This document shows positions 14,658 through 23,025 of a DNA stretch of 33,217 bases, one piece after another. Origin of the DNA: Candidatus Aridivita willemsiae. GTDB lineage: Bacteria; Actinomycetota; CADDZG01; WHSQ01. The stretch is from the NCBI GenBank assembly GCA_013695835.1, contig JACCZU010000004.1, positions 1-33,217 of the forward strand, read 5' to 3'. The translations under genes and the position numbers were made by a program. The first letter of the stretch is position 1; every line of letters starts with the position of its first letter. The notes beneath the pieces are model-generated. The model did not search any database, was not told the DNA's origin, and saw nothing but the letters and a program-made list of their open reading frames with translations.

Positions 14658-15821
14658 TTGCACGTAGCCCAACTGCGACTTACAGACTTTCGCAACTACG
14701 AGTCCGAGACGGCGGAGCTCTCACCTACGGTGAACCTCATCATCGGCGCCAACGCGCAGGGCAAGACGAACTTGCTCGAGGCCGTGCATTGTCTGGGGGG
14801 GCTTGGCTCGCCGCGCGCTCCGGACTCGGCGCTGGTCAGGGATGGAGCCGAGCGCGCCGTGCTTCACGGCCGGGTTGTGAGGGACGAGCGCCGGATACGC
14901 GTTGATCTCGAGCTCAGGCCCGGCCGGGGGGCGAGAGCGTTGCTGAACGGAGCGCCACTGCCGGGCACGAGGTCGCTTGGAGAGGTCGTCGTAACCGTCT
15001 TTTTTGGCCCCGACGATCTTCTCGTAGTGAAGGGCTCTCCCGAAGGCAGGAGGCGCTTCATCGACGACTTGGTGGTGAAGCTCCGCCCGGCGCGCTATGC
15101 GCTTCGAAGAGAGTGGGAGCGGGTGCTCAAGCAGAGAAACGCGCTGCTGAAGACGGCGCGGCGCGCCGAGGCGAGGGGAGTAAACGAGACCCTCGAGGTG
15201 TGGGACGACGCGTTCTGCCGCGCCGGAGCTGCGCTTACGGCTGCGCGCCTCGCTTCCCTTGCGCTGCTCGCGCCCTATGTCGCCAAACGCTACGAAGCCG
15301 TCGCCGGCGGCGGACGGCTCGAGCTCTCCTACGCCAGCGAGTGGCTAGAGCCGGCGCCGTCTGACGGCGCCTTGCAGCGCTTGGGCGCCATCGACGAGGC
15401 CTCGATTCAAGGCGTCCTCGCCAACCGGGTGAGGGAGCTGAGGGTGCGTGAGATCGAACGCGGCATGTCTCTCATCGGCCCCCAGCGAGACGACCTCGTG
15501 GTACGGCTTGCTTCGGGCGGGGGCAGCGGGCCCCTCTTGGACGCCCGGGTTTACGCATCCCAAGGTGATCAGCGGACGTCGGCGCTTGCGCTCAAGCTGG
15601 CGGAGCACGATCTCCTCACCGAGACGCTTGGCATGTCCCCCGTGCTGCTGCTCGACGACGTCTTTTCCGAGTTGGACGGAGCGCGCCGGAGGTGGCTCGC
15701 AGACACCGTGCGAGACATGGGGCAGACGGTGTTCACTTCGGCGGAGCCGGGGACGCTCGAGGGCACAGATCCGGACCGCATCATCGCGGTCAGGGCAGGA
15801 AGGCTCGAGGCTCATGGTTGA
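14658..15821 (+). CDS. recF: DNA replication and repair ATPase RecF
   Basis: An SMC-like ATPase that loads RecA at single-strand gaps together with RecO and RecR. The product has 387 residues. It begins HVAQLRLTDFRNYES, carries Walker A GANAQGKT at 30-37, the family ATP-cassette signature region around the SQGDQRTSALALKLAE segment, and Walker B VLLLDDVFSELD near 330-341. TTG 14658 is chosen because it precedes the family N-terminus directly; no ATG is available. The stop lies eight bases inside the following dciA gene. Confidence 0.97.
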   Translation: MHVAQLRLTDFRNYESETAELSPTVNLIIGANAQGKTNLLEAVHCLGGLGSPRAPDSALVRDGAERAVLHGRVVRDERRIRVDLELRPGRGARALLNGAPLPGTRSLGEVVVTVFFGPDDLLVVKGSPEGRRRFIDDLVVKLRPARYALRREWERVLKQRNALLKTARRAEARGVNETLEVWDDAFCRAGAALTAARLASLALLAPYVAKRYEAVAGGGRLELSYASEWLEPAPSDGALQRLGAIDEASIQGVLANRVRELRVREIERGMSLIGPQRDDLVVRLASGGGSGPLLDARVYASQGDQRTSALALKLAEHDLLTETLGMSPVLLLDDVFSELDGARRRWLADTVRDMGQTVFTSAEPGTLEGTDPDRIIAVRAGRLEAHG

Positions 15822-16323
15822 GTCGGGGGAGAGGAAGGGCAGCGGGGCCGGCCCGGCGCGACCACAGAGCGGGTCAGACCGAGGCGCGCCCCAGCGCGTG
15901 CGCGACCTGCTTGGTCCGGCGGCGGCTCGATTGGGAATTGGTGATCCGCTGGCCGCCGGGTTGTTGTGGAGTCGCTGGGGCCGGATAGTAGGGGTGGAGA
16001 TAGCGTCGCATGCGGAGCCAAGCTCGCTCAGGGCCGGTGTCTTGCGAGTGCGAGCCGACTCGCCGGTGTGGGCGACAGAGATCGGCTATCTCGCCGACGA
16101 GATTCGCCGCCGGGTCAACGAGGCCGTGCGAGCAGACCTCGTCCATGAGGTCAAGGTCTGGCACGGGCCGGCGCGGCCGGGCTCGCAGATTCAGACGGGG
16201 GGCCGCGCCGGCCCGTGCGACCAGTCCGTGCAGAGCGCGCCGGCCGAGCGCCCGGCGGATCCGCGAGCGGCTTACAGGCGAGCGGAAAGCGCGTGGCGCA
16301 GGCGCCTCGGGAGGGGCCGGTGA
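15814..16323 (+). CDS. DciA-like DUF721 protein
   Basis: A DUF721 family protein of 169 residues, always found between recF and gyrB in actinobacteria. DciA members are proposed loaders or operators of the replicative helicase DnaB in bacteria without DnaC. The conserved core is at about 28-115: VRDLLGPAAARLG, then LWSRWGRIVGVEIASHAEPSSLRAGVLRVRADSPVWATEI (KH-like fold). The tail is Gly/Arg/Ala-rich and probably disordered. ATG 15814 overlaps recF by eight bases, so translation is coupled. Confidence 0.88.
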   Translation: MVESGERKGSGAGPARPQSGSDRGAPQRVRDLLGPAAARLGIGDPLAAGLLWSRWGRIVGVEIASHAEPSSLRAGVLRVRADSPVWATEIGYLADEIRRRVNEAVRADLVHEVKVWHGPARPGSQIQTGGRAGPCDQSVQSAPAERPADPRAAYRRAESAWRRRLGRGR

Positions 16324-16403
16324 CGGCGACTTCGACCCGGCAGGAAGCGGCCGGCGAAGCCCGGCCAAGGGGCCGTGGCCTGGGCCGGAAGGCCCCCGGA
16401 TGG

Positions 16404-16418
16404 TATCCTTGTGACATG
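16404..16418 (+). promoter_or_regulatory. candidate leaderless promoter before gyrB
   Basis: TATCCT (16404-16409) fits the TAnnnT actinobacterial -10 motif and lies six bases before ATG 16416-16418, the spacing of leaderless transcripts. No good -35 is visible. Confidence 0.35.
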
Positions 16419-16478
16419 ACTCCAGACTCTCCGTGCCCTGAGCCGCGCGCCCTCACAAGTGGATTTCGGGAGCGCTAA
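16416..16478 (+). CDS. possible 20-residue leader peptide before gyrB
   Basis: ATG 16416 opens a frame of 20 codons (starts MTPDSPCPEPRALTS) ending at TAA 16476-16478. It overlaps the GTG 16459 start of gyrB in another frame, and its stop lies seven bases before the alternative gyrB start ATG 16486. No Shine-Dalgarno precedes it, but the -10 motif six bases upstream would make it leaderless. It may be chance; its value is as a possible coupling element for gyrB. Confidence 0.3.
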   Translation: MTPDSPCPEPRALTSGFRER

Positions 16479-18459
16479 GCAACGGATGACGCCACCACCC
16501 AGAACTCCATCAGCGGCCACCGCCGACCGCACGAACAGGACCTCCTCGAGCAACCGCGCCGGCTCCTATACCGGTCAGGACATCACCGTCCTCAAAGGGC
16601 TCGAACCGGTTCGTCAACGGCCTGGAATGTACATCGGCTCGACGGGTTCACGCGGCCTTCACCATCTCGTGTACGAGGTCGTGGACAACGCAGTCGATGA
16701 AGCCATGGCCGGTTTCTGCGACAAGATCGTGGTCGAGCTCCTCGCCGATGGTGGCTGTAGGGTCACCGACAACGGCCGCGGCATTCCCGTCGATTCGCCG
16801 CGCGGCGAACGCCGCTCGGCCGTCGAGGTGGTGCTCACAACGCTCCACGCCGGAGGGAAGTTCGGCGGCAAGGGCTACCAGGTGTCCGGCGGCCTCCACG
16901 GGGTAGGGGTTTCCGTCGTCAATGCATTATCCGAACGCCTCGCGATCGAGGTCATGCGAGAAGGCCAGAGATGGCACCAAGAATACTCACGAGGAACCCC
17001 TCAAGGGCCTCTGACCGCGGGCAAACCCGTCAAACGCACGGGCACGATGGTGTCGTTCTGGCCCGACCCTGCCGTCTTCACCGAGGAGCGCGAGTTCAAG
17101 CTCGACACCCTCGCCCAGCGGCTGCGCGAGATGGCCTTTCTCACCAGGGGACTCGAGATACGCCTCATCGACCACCGTGTCGAGCCGGCCTCAGAAGAGA
17201 CCTTTCGCTACACGGGCGGGATCGTGGACTTCGTGAAGCATCTGAACTCCAGTCGCGAAGGTGTGAACAAGCGGATCGCGTACTTCGAGGCGGCCGGAGA
17301 CCACCACGAGCTTGAGGTCGCTCTGCAGTGGACCAACGCCTACAACGAATCCGTGTTCACGTTCGCCAACAACATCAACACGCATGAGGGCGGTATGCAC
17401 GAAGAGGGGTTCCGCCGCTCGCTCACGCGCGTAATCACATCGTACGCGCGCTCCAAAGGGCTTCTCAAGGACAAAGACGAGGCCCTCATCGGCGAAGACT
17501 GCCGGGAGGGTCTCACAGCCATCATCTCGGTCAAGCTCGAGGAGCCGCAGTTCGAGGGACAGACCAAGACGAAGCTCGGCAACACCGAGATCCGCTCGTT
17601 CGTGGAGACCTCGACCAACGGGCGTTTTGGGGAGTATCTCGAGGAGCACCCGGCCGAGGCGCGCGCCATTTGCAACAAGGTCATCGGAGCCCAGAGGGCG
17701 CGCCTCGAGGCCCGCAAGGTCAGAGACCTCGTCAGACGGAAGTCGCTGCTCGAATCGAGCTCCCTTCCCGGTCGGCTCGCCGATTGCCAGACGCGCGACC
17801 CGGGGGAGGCCGAGCTCTTGATCGTCGAGGGCATCTCCGCCGGAGGCACCGCTAAGAGTGCACGCGAGCGCAGGTTCCAAGCCGTTCTCCCACTGCGAGG
17901 CAAGATCCTCAACGTGGAGAGGGCCCGCCTGGCCAAGATCCTCGAGAACAAAGAGGTCCAGGCCATCGTCATGGCCGTCGGGACTGGGATCGGCGACGAA
18001 TTCGATCTCACGAAGTGCCGCTACCACAAGATCGTTTCGATGGCCGACGCCGACGTCGACGGCTCGCACATCAAGACACTGCTGCTTACGTTCTTTTACC
18101 GCTACATGCCCGAGCTCATCGATGCGGGCTACGTGTACGTGGCTCAGCCTCCGCTTTACCGGGTCACCTACAAAGGCGACGTGCATCACTTCAAGAATGA
18201 CGCCGAACTCGATGTGTTCCGTGCCGCCAACAACGGGGCCAGGATTGAGCCGCAGCGCTTCAAGGGCCTTGGAGAGATGAACGACCAGCAGCTGTGGGAG
18301 ACGACACTTGACCCGGAGCACAGGACCTTGCTGCGCGTCACGATGGATGACGCTGCAGTCGCCGACGAGATCTTCTCGACCCTGATGGGGGAAGATGTCG
18401 AAGCGAGAAAGAGCTTCATACAGCACAACGCCAAGGACATCCGCTTCCTCGACATTTAG
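16459..18459 (+). CDS. gyrB: DNA gyrase subunit B
   Basis: The ATPase and TOPRIM subunit of gyrase, which introduces negative supercoils. Numbering here is from GTG 16459 (666 residues); ATG 16486 would remove nine residues of a disordered start. The GHKL ATPase carries the EVVDNAVDEA helix, DNGRGIPVD and GGLHGVGVSVVNALS. The TOPRIM domain has Glu457 and the DADVD motif (Asp530, Asp532, Asp534) for Mg2+. The normally near-invariant EGDSAGG motif reads EGISAGG, with Ile459 in the place of E. coli Asp426, a quinolone-resistance position; PLRGKILN follows. The gene ends seven bases before gyrA. The length is normal for the actinobacterial form without the E. coli insert. Confidence 0.97.
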   Translation: MDFGSAKQRMTPPPRTPSAATADRTNRTSSSNRAGSYTGQDITVLKGLEPVRQRPGMYIGSTGSRGLHHLVYEVVDNAVDEAMAGFCDKIVVELLADGGCRVTDNGRGIPVDSPRGERRSAVEVVLTTLHAGGKFGGKGYQVSGGLHGVGVSVVNALSERLAIEVMREGQRWHQEYSRGTPQGPLTAGKPVKRTGTMVSFWPDPAVFTEEREFKLDTLAQRLREMAFLTRGLEIRLIDHRVEPASEETFRYTGGIVDFVKHLNSSREGVNKRIAYFEAAGDHHELEVALQWTNAYNESVFTFANNINTHEGGMHEEGFRRSLTRVITSYARSKGLLKDKDEALIGEDCREGLTAIISVKLEEPQFEGQTKTKLGNTEIRSFVETSTNGRFGEYLEEHPAEARAICNKVIGAQRARLEARKVRDLVRRKSLLESSSLPGRLADCQTRDPGEAELLIVEGISAGGTAKSARERRFQAVLPLRGKILNVERARLAKILENKEVQAIVMAVGTGIGDEFDLTKCRYHKIVSMADADVDGSHIKTLLLTFFYRYMPELIDAGYVYVAQPPLYRVTYKGDVHHFKNDAELDVFRAANNGARIEPQRFKGLGEMNDQQLWETTLDPEHRTLLRVTMDDAAVADEIFSTLMGEDVEARKSFIQHNAKDIRFLDI

Positions 18460-18465
18460 GACGAC

Positions 18466-20982
18466 ATGGCAGACGACCCCACACAACCCACCTTGCCGGA
18501 AGACGGCGACGGAGCCGACGGAATAGTTGGTATCAGCCTCGAGGAAGAAGTTCAGACTTCCTTCCTCGAGTATGCGATGTCGGTCATCGTCAGCCGCGCC
18601 CTGCCGGATGTGCGCGACGGGCTCAAGCCGGTGGCGCGCCGGATTCTCTACGCCGCGTTTGTGACGAGCCTCAGGGCCGATCAGCGCAGGAAGAAATGCG
18701 CAGCGCTCGTCGGCGAGGTCATGAAGACCTACCACCCCCACGGTGACCAGGCGATTTACGATGCGCTTGCGCGCTTGGCCCAGCCGTTTACCACGCGCCA
18801 CCCGTTGATGGACGGCCAGGGCAACTTCGGCTCAGTAGACGGAGACCCCCCTGCGGCAATGCGCTACACGGAAGCGCGCCTGGCCCCCATCGCCATGGAG
18901 CTGCTACGCGACATCGGCGAGGAGACCGTCGATTTCAAAGACAACTACGACGGTGACTCTCTCGAACCGGTGGTCCTTCCTTCGCGCTTCCCCCATCTTC
19001 TCGCCAACGGTTCGATGGGCATCGCCGTCGGCATGGCAACCAACATCCCGTCCCACAACCTCGGCGAGGTCATCGACGCGGTCGTCGAGATTCTCGAGAA
19101 CCCGTCGCTGGCGGAAAACAAGGCCAAGATGCTTCAAACGGCGATGCGGCATGTCAAGGGGCCAGACTTCGCGACCGGGGGGCTCGTGCTCGGCCGGAGC
19201 GGCATCGTCGATGCTTACACGACCGGACGCGGCTCAATAAAGATGCGCGCGGTTGCCGAGGTCGAGGAAGGGCCACGGGGAGCGCCGCGCATAGTGGTAA
19301 GAGAGCTCCCCTATCAGGTCAACAAGGCGCGCCTCGGCGTCAAGATAGCGGAGCTGGTCAACGCCAGGGAACGGGGTTTCGAGGGCATCGCCGACATACG
19401 TGATGAGTCTTCCCGCGAAGGGATGAGGCTCATCATCGAGCTCAAGCGAACGGCCGTGCCACAGGTCGTGCTCAACTCCCTCTACAAGCGCACGCAACTT
19501 CAAGAGAACTTCAATGTCAACCTGCTCGCGCTCGTTGACGACGTGCCACGCACGCTGAATCTGGCCGAGCTGATCGAGGCCTATATCAGCCACCAGGTCG
19601 ATGTCGTCATCCGCCGAACCCGCTACCGGCTTCGCAGAGCCGAAGAGCGCCTCCATATCGTCGAGGGCCTCATTATCGCCCTTGACAATATCGACGCCAT
19701 CGTTGCGCTCATCCGTGCTGCGGCCGATGTTAGCGAGGCGCGCGTCGCCCTCATCGAGCGGTTCGGGTTGTCGGAGATCCAGGCCCAGCACATACTGGAC
19801 ATGCCTCTGAGGCGCCTCACTGCCCTCGAGCAGGGGAAGGTGCGCGAGGAAGCGGATGAGCTGCGCCGCACAATCGCCGAGCTGCAGTCGATCCTCCAGG
19901 ACCCGGCGCGGGTACGTGCGATCATCGCCGAGGAGCTCAGGGAGATCAAGGCGAAGTTCGCCGACGAGCGCCGTACGCGACTCGTGCCGGACGAGGGCGA
20001 GTTCGACATCGAAGACCTCATCGCCGATGAGGATCTCGTGATCTCTACTTCGCGTGACGGCTACGTGAAGAGCGTCGCCCTCGATACCTACAGGCGGCAG
20101 GGACGCGGGGGCCGCGGCGTGCGTTCGACCGGGCTCAAAGAGGGCGACCTCGTCGAGCATCTCGTGACGACCACCGCCCACGCCTACGTCCTGTTGTTCT
20201 CCAACAGCGGCCGTGTCTATCGCCTCAAGGCTCATGAGATTCCCAAGCGCGACCGGACGGCGCGCGGAACGGCCGTCGTCAATGTCGTTGCCATGCGCCC
20301 CGACGACCGCGTTGCGGCGGTTATCGACACGCGCGATTACGAGACCAACCGCTACCTCCTCATGGCGACCAAACGGGGCATAGTGAAAAAGACCCTGTTC
20401 CGCGAATATGACTCGTCGCGCAGTGAAGGCATCATCGCACTCAACCTCAGGCAGGGCGATGAAGTTGTGCGCGTTCACCCGACCTCCGGCAGCGGCGATG
20501 TTCTTCTGGTCACTAGGAAGGGCAAGGCCATGCGCTTCCCGCTGACAAGCGTGCGGTCTATGGGCAGAACTGCTACCGGGGTCATCGGTATCCGCCTCGA
20601 CGACGACGACGAAGTCGTATCCTGCAACGTCGTCGGCGATGAGGGGGAGTTGCTCATCGTTACCGAGAACGGGTACGGGAAACGGGTAAAGCTCGGCCAG
20701 TTCCCCCGAAAGGGGCGCGGCGGCAAGGGTGTTATTGCCATCAAAACGACGCGGGCGCGCGGCGAGGTTGTGGGGGCCATTCAGGTTGGGGCAGACGACG
20801 AAGTCTTTGTCGTTTCAAGCGACGGCGTTGCCATCCGGATGGCGGCAGGGACGATCTCCCGCCAGGGACGCCCGGCCACCGGGGTGCGCGTCATGAACCT
20901 CGCCCAGGGGACCAAGGTCTCTGCGCTTGCCCCTGTGGTTGGTGAAAAGGAAACCGAGGAGCAAGGCAAGCTCTCCACATAG
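18466..20982 (+). CDS. gyrA: DNA gyrase subunit A
   Basis: The DNA-cleaving and wrapping subunit, 838 residues. The winged-helix domain holds the catalytic Tyr134 in AAMRYTEARLA. The quinolone-resistance region reads HPHGDQAIYDALAR, so Gln95 stands at E. coli Ser83 and Asp99 at E. coli Asp87. The tower and coiled-coil region (about 330-500) precedes a beta-pinwheel C-terminal domain. That domain has a GyrA-box-like motif QGRGGRG at 545-551, which marks gyrase rather than topoisomerase IV, and repeated blade motifs such as GRTATGV and GRGGKGV. The tail is acidic. It follows gyrB after six bases and is followed by a hairpin with a T run. Confidence 0.97.
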   Translation: MADDPTQPTLPEDGDGADGIVGISLEEEVQTSFLEYAMSVIVSRALPDVRDGLKPVARRILYAAFVTSLRADQRRKKCAALVGEVMKTYHPHGDQAIYDALARLAQPFTTRHPLMDGQGNFGSVDGDPPAAMRYTEARLAPIAMELLRDIGEETVDFKDNYDGDSLEPVVLPSRFPHLLANGSMGIAVGMATNIPSHNLGEVIDAVVEILENPSLAENKAKMLQTAMRHVKGPDFATGGLVLGRSGIVDAYTTGRGSIKMRAVAEVEEGPRGAPRIVVRELPYQVNKARLGVKIAELVNARERGFEGIADIRDESSREGMRLIIELKRTAVPQVVLNSLYKRTQLQENFNVNLLALVDDVPRTLNLAELIEAYISHQVDVVIRRTRYRLRRAEERLHIVEGLIIALDNIDAIVALIRAAADVSEARVALIERFGLSEIQAQHILDMPLRRLTALEQGKVREEADELRRTIAELQSILQDPARVRAIIAEELREIKAKFADERRTRLVPDEGEFDIEDLIADEDLVISTSRDGYVKSVALDTYRRQGRGGRGVRSTGLKEGDLVEHLVTTTAHAYVLLFSNSGRVYRLKAHEIPKRDRTARGTAVVNVVAMRPDDRVAAVIDTRDYETNRYLLMATKRGIVKKTLFREYDSSRSEGIIALNLRQGDEVVRVHPTSGSGDVLLVTRKGKAMRFPLTSVRSMGRTATGVIGIRLDDDDEVVSCNVVGDEGELLIVTENGYGKRVKLGQFPRKGRGGKGVIAIKTTRARGEVVGAIQVGADDEVFVVSSDGVAIRMAAGTISRQGRPATGVRVMNLAQGTKVSALAPVVGEKETEEQGKLST

Positions 20983-21017
20983 GGCCCTTGAGAACCATTC
21001 CTCAGGCGACGAAGTCG

Positions 21018-21045
21018 AGGAGGTAGCTGCAATGACCTCCTTTTT
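21018..21045 (+). terminator. hairpin with T run after gyrA
   Basis: AGGAGGT (21018-21024) and ACCTCCT (21035-21041) form a 7-base stem with a 10-base loop, followed by TTTT. It looks like a modest intrinsic terminator for gyrBA. The same left arm is also a perfect Shine-Dalgarno for the short ORF at 21032. Confidence 0.6.
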
Positions 21046-21076
21046 CGCGCATACTGGCGGCTGGGGAGAGTCGTAA
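21032..21076 (+). CDS. possible 14-residue small protein or leader peptide
   Basis: ATG 21032 follows AGGAGGT by seven bases, the best Shine-Dalgarno in the window. The frame encodes MTSFFAHTGGWGES and ends at TAA 21074-21076. Codons 2-4 form the right arm of the hairpin whose left arm is the Shine-Dalgarno, so translation would be shut when the stem forms. It precedes the DUF3566 gene by 17 bases. It could be a leader peptide or a chance match within a terminator. Confidence 0.35.
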   Translation: MTSFFAHTGGWGES

Positions 21077-21093
21077 TCGTCAGGGGAGACCGA

Positions 21094-21768
21094 TTGACTT
21101 CAAATGAGGGACGGCGGCAGGCCGGCTCATACCAAAGGCGTCGAGCCACGAACGGGGACGAGAGCCGAGCGGCCGATCCGGCCCCGGTCGCCTCGCAGAC
21201 TGCACGCGGGGCCGGGTCGGTGAGCCCGCAGCCTGCAGGCGAGGATGGCCCGCCCGCCGCTCAGACTCGGCCCCTTGTCGCGCCGGCCCAGGGGGCCTAC
21301 GACGGCGGAGAGCGTACCAGCGTCATCCCACGTCAAACGCCCGCCGTGCCATCAGGCCCTCCCCGGCGCTCCGTCGACAATGAGCGTGGTCAAGGGGCCA
21401 AGAGGCCGGCGCTCCGGCGAGTCAAAAGGACGCTTGCGCGCCTCGACCTGCTCAGCGTCCTCAAGCTCTCACTCCTCTTCTACGCTGTGGCATTCCTGTT
21501 GTGGCTCGGCTTCGTTGCAATCGTCTACCGAGTCCTCGAGTCTCTGGGTTTGTTCGCAACCATCGAGGAGTTCGTCGGTCACCCGGGGGTTGGTAACACT
21601 CCGTTCGACATCACCCTGGGTAACGTCGAGCGATGGGCAGCGCTGGTGGGAGCGGCATTCGCGGTGCTCGGTTCTCTTGCAAATGTTGGCGTCGCCATCC
21701 TCTACAACATCTTCTCTGCGCTCTTCGGCGGCCTTGAGATGACGTTCATAGAAAGAGCGGATAGATAA
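21094..21768 (+). CDS. DUF3566 transmembrane protein
   Basis: The membrane protein that commonly follows gyrA in actinobacteria; its function is unknown to me. The product has 224 residues. The first 115 or so are disordered, rich in Pro, Gly, Ala and Arg. The DUF3566 core follows: a KRTLARLDLLSVLKLSLLFY segment leading into a first membrane helix at about 125-150, a loop with a short amphipathic part, and a second membrane helix at about 185-212 (AALVGAAFAVLGSLANVGVAI). The TTG 21094 start has GGGGAG five bases upstream. The downstream tRNA-Ile/tRNA-Ala pair often seen in relatives is not present. Confidence 0.85.
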   Translation: MTSNEGRRQAGSYQRRRATNGDESRAADPAPVASQTARGAGSVSPQPAGEDGPPAAQTRPLVAPAQGAYDGGERTSVIPRQTPAVPSGPPRRSVDNERGQGAKRPALRRVKRTLARLDLLSVLKLSLLFYAVAFLLWLGFVAIVYRVLESLGLFATIEEFVGHPGVGNTPFDITLGNVERWAALVGAAFAVLGSLANVGVAILYNIFSALFGGLEMTFIERADR

Positions 21769-21812
21769 TCGCTTAGCAGAACAAGAGGGGGCAGTTCGGT
21801 GGGACCGCCGAG

Positions 21813-22172
21813 CTAACCGTTGTTTTCCTCGTCGAACACGAACACCCTTACCGCGTAACCGGTTCGAGGGTCGACCTGTGCCATGTATGCGTTAGGGCGC
21901 AGGCCCACGATGGTTTCGACCTCATCAACGAAGTCGTCCGCCGTTGCTATGTGCACCGCCTCGTGGTGGGCGACGACCGGCGCGACCAGGTTGCGGTCGG
22001 TAAGGGTCCTATCGGCGGCGGTCAGGCTATCGACCGAGAGCACGGTGATCACGTGGGGGGCGCTGTCCGATACCGAGACCCTGACGAGGCTTGGACCGCG
22101 CCCGTAGAAGTCGCGCTCGAGTTTCATGATCACCTCTTGGAGCTGCGCGCGCTGGTCGCGGCTTAGTTCCAT
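21813..22172 (-). CDS. DUF2294 (YbcI-like) protein
   Basis: A 119-residue soluble protein matching the DUF2294 family: a LERDFYGRGP segment near residues 17-26, a V.V....VI.VL...LT..DRTL core, and a C-terminal stretch with NAYMAQVDPRTGYAVRVFVFDE. No catalytic motif is known to me. ATG 22172 is preferred because TACTAT lies nine bases upstream with TTTGGA a further 16 bases back, giving a near-leaderless transcript; GTG 22229 would add 19 residues that do not look conserved. It stands alone and converges with the DUF3566 gene. Confidence 0.75.
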   Translation of the reverse strand: MELSRDQRAQLQEVIMKLERDFYGRGPSLVRVSVSDSAPHVITVLSVDSLTAADRTLTDRNLVAPVVAHHEAVHIATADDFVDEVETIVGLRPNAYMAQVDPRTGYAVRVFVFDEENNG

Positions 22173-22181
22173 AATCGGGCT

Positions 22182-22209
22182 ATAGTAGCTATCTCTTAGC
22201 AGTTCCAAA
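22182..22209 (-). promoter_or_regulatory. candidate promoter of the DUF2294 gene
   Basis: On the minus strand TTTGGA (22209-22204) and TACTAT (22187-22182) with a 16-base spacer, placed so that transcription would start within a few bases of ATG 22172. Confidence 0.4.
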
Positions 22210-22416
22210 CCGGGCTCAGCCCCTTCCACCCGACGTGGCGGTGGGGGTGGCGGGACCGGTCAGACGAGGATCGCCGGTGGCCATCTGTGCGTTGTTGGCG
22301 CATGGAGGGGTGGCGGGGATCAAAGGCCAAGGAGGTCGCGTCTGGCTCGGGGCAGCATCGCTCCCCGGCGGTCATGTGGGATCTCCTAGATTGAAAGTGC
22401 AGGAGGTCGTCTCCAC

Positions 22417-23025
22417 ATGAGACCCTTGTCGGCATCGCCCATCCTTGCTTCGGCCGGGATGAGTCCCCGGCGCTTGTTCCCAGCAGGGGCAAGCGATTTC
22501 CCCGAGGACCGGTCGCTGTCCCTCGGCCGGCTCACCACCCTCGCCCAGTCGGTCGCCGGCGCGCCACATCTGTGGCGCCCGCTCGTCCGCCATGCGCCGC
22601 TCGAGAGGTGGTATTGCCGCCTCTACAGGGGCACGCACTACGAGGTCTGGTTGCTCGGCTGGGAGGTCGAGCAGGATACCGATATCCACGATCACGGTGG
22701 ATCCTCCGGAGCCTTCTGCGTGGCAGAGGGAACGCTCGCCGAGTACCACACCGACGAGCTCCGGTCCGGTGCGCTGACGAGGACCGAGCACGAGGCGGGC
22801 TCAACCAGGGCATTCGACGGCGCGTGTGTGCACAATCTGCGCAACGAGGGTCCCGGCATAGCCTCGAGCCTCCACGCCTACTCACCGCCGCTTACCACCA
22901 TGAATTACTACACTGGGGGGCGCAGTGGCGTGCTCGAACGGGTTCGGACCTTGCAAGTCGACGGGCCGGAGCCCGGGCGCACCGAACTCCACCCCGAACC
23001 GCACACCTTGGGAAACGTCGGTTGA
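22417..23025 (+). CDS. cysteine dioxygenase
   Basis: A non-haem iron cupin enzyme that oxidises L-cysteine with O2 to cysteine sulfinate in the cytoplasm. In the 202-residue product the iron ligands are His91 and His93 (DIHDHGG) and His139 (CVHN). The Ser151-His153-Tyr155 triad (SSLHAYSPP) matches the catalytic Ser-His-Tyr of mammalian cysteine dioxygenase. Gly98 stands where the mammalian enzyme has the Cys of the Cys-Tyr crosslink, as is usual in bacteria. ATG 22417 has a consensus AGGAGGT nine bases upstream. The first 30 residues look unordered. It is coupled to a rhodanese gene, suggesting a small cysteine/sulfur-handling operon. Confidence 0.92.
   Translation: MRPLSASPILASAGMSPRRLFPAGASDFPEDRSLSLGRLTTLAQSVAGAPHLWRPLVRHAPLERWYCRLYRGTHYEVWLLGWEVEQDTDIHDHGGSSGAFCVAEGTLAEYHTDELRSGALTRTEHEAGSTRAFDGACVHNLRNEGPGIASSLHAYSPPLTTMNYYTGGRSGVLERVRTLQVDGPEPGRTELHPEPHTLGNVG

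Noticed and set aside
17191-18801. Long open frame on the minus strand opposite gyrB and the start of gyrA (over 500 codons)
   Set aside because: It mirrors high-GC codon bias of gyrB/gyrA on the other strand. The product has no recognisable domain, and the plus-strand genes are certain.
19234-20478. Long open frame on the minus strand opposite gyrA (over 400 codons)
   Set aside because: Same cause: antisense shadow of a strongly conserved gene, with no start signal and no family features.
21769-22416. Looked for tRNA-Ile and tRNA-Ala, which often follow gyrA-DUF3566
   Set aside because: No cloverleaf-like sequence with a proper T-arm was found; GGTTCGA near 21861 lacks matching arms.
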